From Hymenobacter citatus (lineage in GTDB: Bacteria > Bacteroidota > Bacteroidia > Cytophagales > Hymenobacteraceae): a stretch of DNA of 64,000 nucleotides. Both the position numbers and the translations under genes were made by a program. Of the stretch, positions 62,336 through 64,000 are shown one piece after another (the first letter of the stretch is position 1; each line of letters starts with the position of its first letter). The stretch is from contig NZ_JACSCY010000005.1 of assembly GCF_014333615.1 (NCBI RefSeq), positions 62,001-126,000 of the forward strand. The letters run 5' to 3'. The notes under the pieces are model-generated. The model did no database searches and was not told the origin of the DNA. It worked only from the letters and a program-made list of their open reading frames with translations.

Positions 62336-62407
62336 GCAAAACGTCTTTCGCCAAATAACTTGTGCGCGTGCATTAAACGTTTTGCGGCTGCTCTTGTCCA
62401 AACGTTT
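62336..62407. promoter_or_regulatory. Hairpin and twin AAACGTTT sites upstream of the DUF1080 gene
   Basis: GCAAAACGT (62336-62344) pairs with ACGTTTTGC (62377-62385), a possible terminator of the preceding gene. Two palindromic AAACGTTT cores lie at 62375-62382 and 62400-62407, 25 bp apart. Such CG-centred palindromes are typical LacI-family operator cores, so sugar-responsive control of the DUF1080 gene is possible. Confidence 0.4.
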
Positions 62408-62490
62408 TCACCGCACATAATGCGCTTGCCCTACCCAACAATAGCGCAGCCTACATCACCCTTTTCACTTTACTTTCTACCCCTCTTGCC

Positions 62491-63276
62491 ATGAAATTTC
62501 CCTTGCTTGCTACGGCCCTTCTTGGTCTTTCTATGTCGGCGTTTGCCCAGCAAAACGCCAAGCCCGAAGACACGGAAGTGTATGAGCCGGTGCCCAAAAA
62601 GGTAACGCCTGGCACAACGACGACCATGGTAGCAGCCCCATCGGATGCGATTATGCTGTTTGACGGCAAAAACCTGCAAGAGTGGGTGAAGGTGGACGAC
62701 CGCTCCAAAATGGCCGACTGGAAGGTGGCCGGCGGTATCCTGACCGTGGACAAGAGCAAGGGCAACATTGAAACCAAGCGCACCTTCACCAACTACCAGC
62801 TGCACCTGGAGTGGCGCGTGCCAGCCAACATCAGCGGCACGGGCCAGGCCCGCGGCAACAGCGGCTTATTCCTGGCCTCTATCGGCAAGGGCGACGCCGG
62901 TTACGAACTGCAAATCCTGGACTCGTACGACAACAAAACGTACGTGAACGGCATGGCGGGTAGCATCTACAAGCAAAAAATTCCGCTGGCCAACCCCGCC
63001 CGCAAAGCCGGCGAGTGGCAAACCTACGACGTGGCCTGGACCGCCCCTACCTTTAAATCGGACGGCACTTTGCAAACGCCCGCCCGCGTGACGGTGCTGT
63101 TCAACGGCGTGGTGGTGCAGGACAACGTGGAGCTGGACGGCCCCACCCAGTACATTGGCAAGCCCAGCTACGAGGGCAAAGCGCATGGCGCCTCGCCCAT
63201 CAAGCTCCAGTCGCACGGCGATAAGAGCGAGCCGCTGAGCTTCCGCAACATCTGGATACGCGACTTGGGCAAATAG
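62491..63276 (+). CDS. DUF1080 3-keto-disaccharide hydrolase
   Basis: The 261-residue protein has a signal peptide (MKFPLLATALLGLSMSAFAQ). A DUF1080 concanavalin-like domain follows: MLFDGKNLQEWVKVD, WKVAGGILTVDKSKGNIETKR (split by the usual FTNYQLHLEWRVP), GNSGLFLAS, YELQILDSYDNKTY and ending ISFRNIWIRDLG-type SFRNIWIRDL. The family hydrolyses 3-keto-glycosides. It completes the cluster: oxidation at C3 by the GMC complex, cleavage by this enzyme, then isomerisation or reduction. Confidence 0.92.
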   Translation: MKFPLLATALLGLSMSAFAQQNAKPEDTEVYEPVPKKVTPGTTTTMVAAPSDAIMLFDGKNLQEWVKVDDRSKMADWKVAGGILTVDKSKGNIETKRTFTNYQLHLEWRVPANISGTGQARGNSGLFLASIGKGDAGYELQILDSYDNKTYVNGMAGSIYKQKIPLANPARKAGEWQTYDVAWTAPTFKSDGTLQTPARVTVLFNGVVVQDNVELDGPTQYIGKPSYEGKAHGASPIKLQSHGDKSEPLSFRNIWIRDLGK

Positions 63277-63280
63277 TCCG

Positions 63281-63685
63281 CTACAGCGGCTCGTAGCACG
63301 GGTAGCGCCGTTGCCGGTAGATTTTGCCGTCTTTGAATTCGAAGATAAGGCATAGTTCTGAGGCAACGCGCTGCCCGCGCACAACTGGGCCCGCATCGTG
63401 GAGGAGGGTAGCCTCCCACCTGCCCTCTACTACTATTGTATCCATGGCGCCCACATGGGTGTGGCGCACGCTGAAATCAGGATCGACCAGCAGCTCCCGG
63501 CCTACGCGCAGATTTGTTATAATTTCCTCAAACGAGCGGCGCACGGGCTCTTTATGGAGGTCGTTAGGGTACTCCAACTGCTCTACTTCGGGATGCAGCA
63601 CCTCCGCGTAGGCAGCGGCATCTACGTTGAACGCTTGTACTAAATCGAAATAATGCTGCAAAACGGCAAGCGGCTCGGTGGGCAT
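63281..63685 (-). CDS. NTF2/SnoaL-like protein
   Basis: The 134-residue protein begins MPTEPLAVLQHYFDLVQAFN and contains LHPEVEQLEYPNDLHKEPV, VEGRWEATLLHDAGP and SELCLIFEFKDGKIYRQR, the curved-sheet cone pattern of SnoaL-like/NTF2-like proteins. No catalytic residues can be assigned. The start at 63685 follows the fold; a longer ORF to 63817 would overlap the divergent DUF4269 gene. It is convergent with the DUF1080 gene, with a 4-bp gap. Confidence 0.85.
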   Translation of the reverse strand: MPTEPLAVLQHYFDLVQAFNVDAAAYAEVLHPEVEQLEYPNDLHKEPVRRSFEEIITNLRVGRELLVDPDFSVRHTHVGAMDTIVVEGRWEATLLHDAGPVVRGQRVASELCLIFEFKDGKIYRQRRYPCYEPL

Positions 63686-63747
63686 ACGGTAGCTAGGTAA
63701 GAGTGAAATTGTGCGCCAAGATAACGGAAGCCGCCCAACGATACCCC

Positions 63748-64000
63748 ATGCCCGATTGCACCGACCTTGCCGCTCTTCTGGCTGGTGATGCGCGCCAGCA
63801 ACAGGCCTACCATACACTGCAAGCGCTGGGCATCATACCCACGCTACGGGCCTTCGACCCGGTACTGGCCGGCACGCTCCCACTGGGCATTGCTACGCCA
63901 GCTAGCGACCTGGATATCATTTGCGCAGTTTACCCCGAGCAGCAGCAAGCGTTTCGGGAATTGCTGCGTCTGCACTATGCAGACCTACCCGGCTTCGTGC
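63748..64000 (+). CDS. DUF4269 nucleotidyltransferase-like protein, N-terminal part
   Basis: The frame encodes MPDCTDLAALLAGDARQQQA and continues to AGTLPLGIATPASDLDIICAV, where GI..P.SDLDI resembles the metal-binding DxD of the nucleotidyltransferase fold in DUF4269. The gene runs off the window end with at least 84 codons read. No function is known for the family. Confidence 0.75.
   Translation, partial: MPDCTDLAALLAGDARQQQAYHTLQALGIIPTLRAFDPVLAGTLPLGIATPASDLDIICAVYPEQQQAFRELLRLHYADLPGFV

Overview
The window looks like chromosome of a Hymenobacter-like member of the Cytophagales (Bacteroidota). The evidence is the GC-rich core, the near absence of Shine-Dalgarno sequences, the DUF5686, patatin/Omp85, Uma2 and STAS-like families, and many long palindromic intergenic repeats. 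These are judgements from protein families and style; no database search was run.

Layout. (1) 1-5.5 kb: arginine/pyrimidine genes, with the tail of an ArgD-type aminotransferase, carA, a small membrane protein and carB. (2) 5.6-19.8 kb: mixed housekeeping and envelope genes. These are a Uma2 nuclease-like protein, a patatin phospholipase with an outer-membrane barrel, a zinc phospholipase C/S1-P1 nuclease-like protein, def and ruvX/yqgF, an S41 peptidase, a transglutaminase-like protein, a DUF5686 outer-membrane protein and a pentapeptide-repeat protein. (3) 19960-34585: an AT-rich 14.6 kb integrated island, described below. (4) 34.6-51.4 kb: BamA/TamA-like protein, hemW, ribosomal proteins L27/L21, class Ia ribonucleotide reductase (nrdB and nrdA separated by a GIY-YIG gene and repeats), a Schlafen-type AlbA protein, a DUF433/DUF5615 toxin-antitoxin pair bracketed by two related palindromes, and others. 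(5) 52.2-63.3 kb: a periplasmic sugar-oxidation cluster with a GMC oxidoreductase, its subunit 3, a cytochrome c, four TIM-barrel isomerase-like proteins, a Gfo/Idh/MocA dehydrogenase, a nucleoside-permease-like MFS transporter and a DUF1080 3-keto-glycoside hydrolase. This reads as a 3-keto-glycoside pathway. (6) The right edge holds an NTF2-like protein and the start of a DUF4269 protein.

The most interesting region is the island. It sits in the 3' part of an initiator tRNA-Met gene and is bounded by an exact 42-bp direct repeat. It carries a tyrosine integrase next to the left end and a divergent family-A-polymerase-like protein. Its cargo is a compact five-gene leftward operon: DUF4007 (SspB-like), a large P-loop ATPase (SspC-like), a PAPS-reductase/DndC/SspD-like PP-loop enzyme, a stand-alone DUF262 protein and a eukaryotic-type protein kinase. 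A GHKL (Hsp90-like) ATPase gene converges on the kinase with only 10 bp between the stops. The first three genes match the modification core of the SspBCD DNA phosphorothioation systems. The cysteine desulfurase (SspA) and the usual DUF262-DUF1524 effector (SspE) are missing, and a DUF262-only protein, a kinase and a GHKL ATPase are in their place. I infer a phosphorothioation-type phage-defence system with an unusual effector module.

Elsewhere the most notable features are at least four families of 80-150 bp palindromic repeats that fill intergenic gaps and often sit between convergent genes, and a cluster of DnaA-box-like sequences plus a possible cobalamin-riboswitch-like leader upstream of nrdB.
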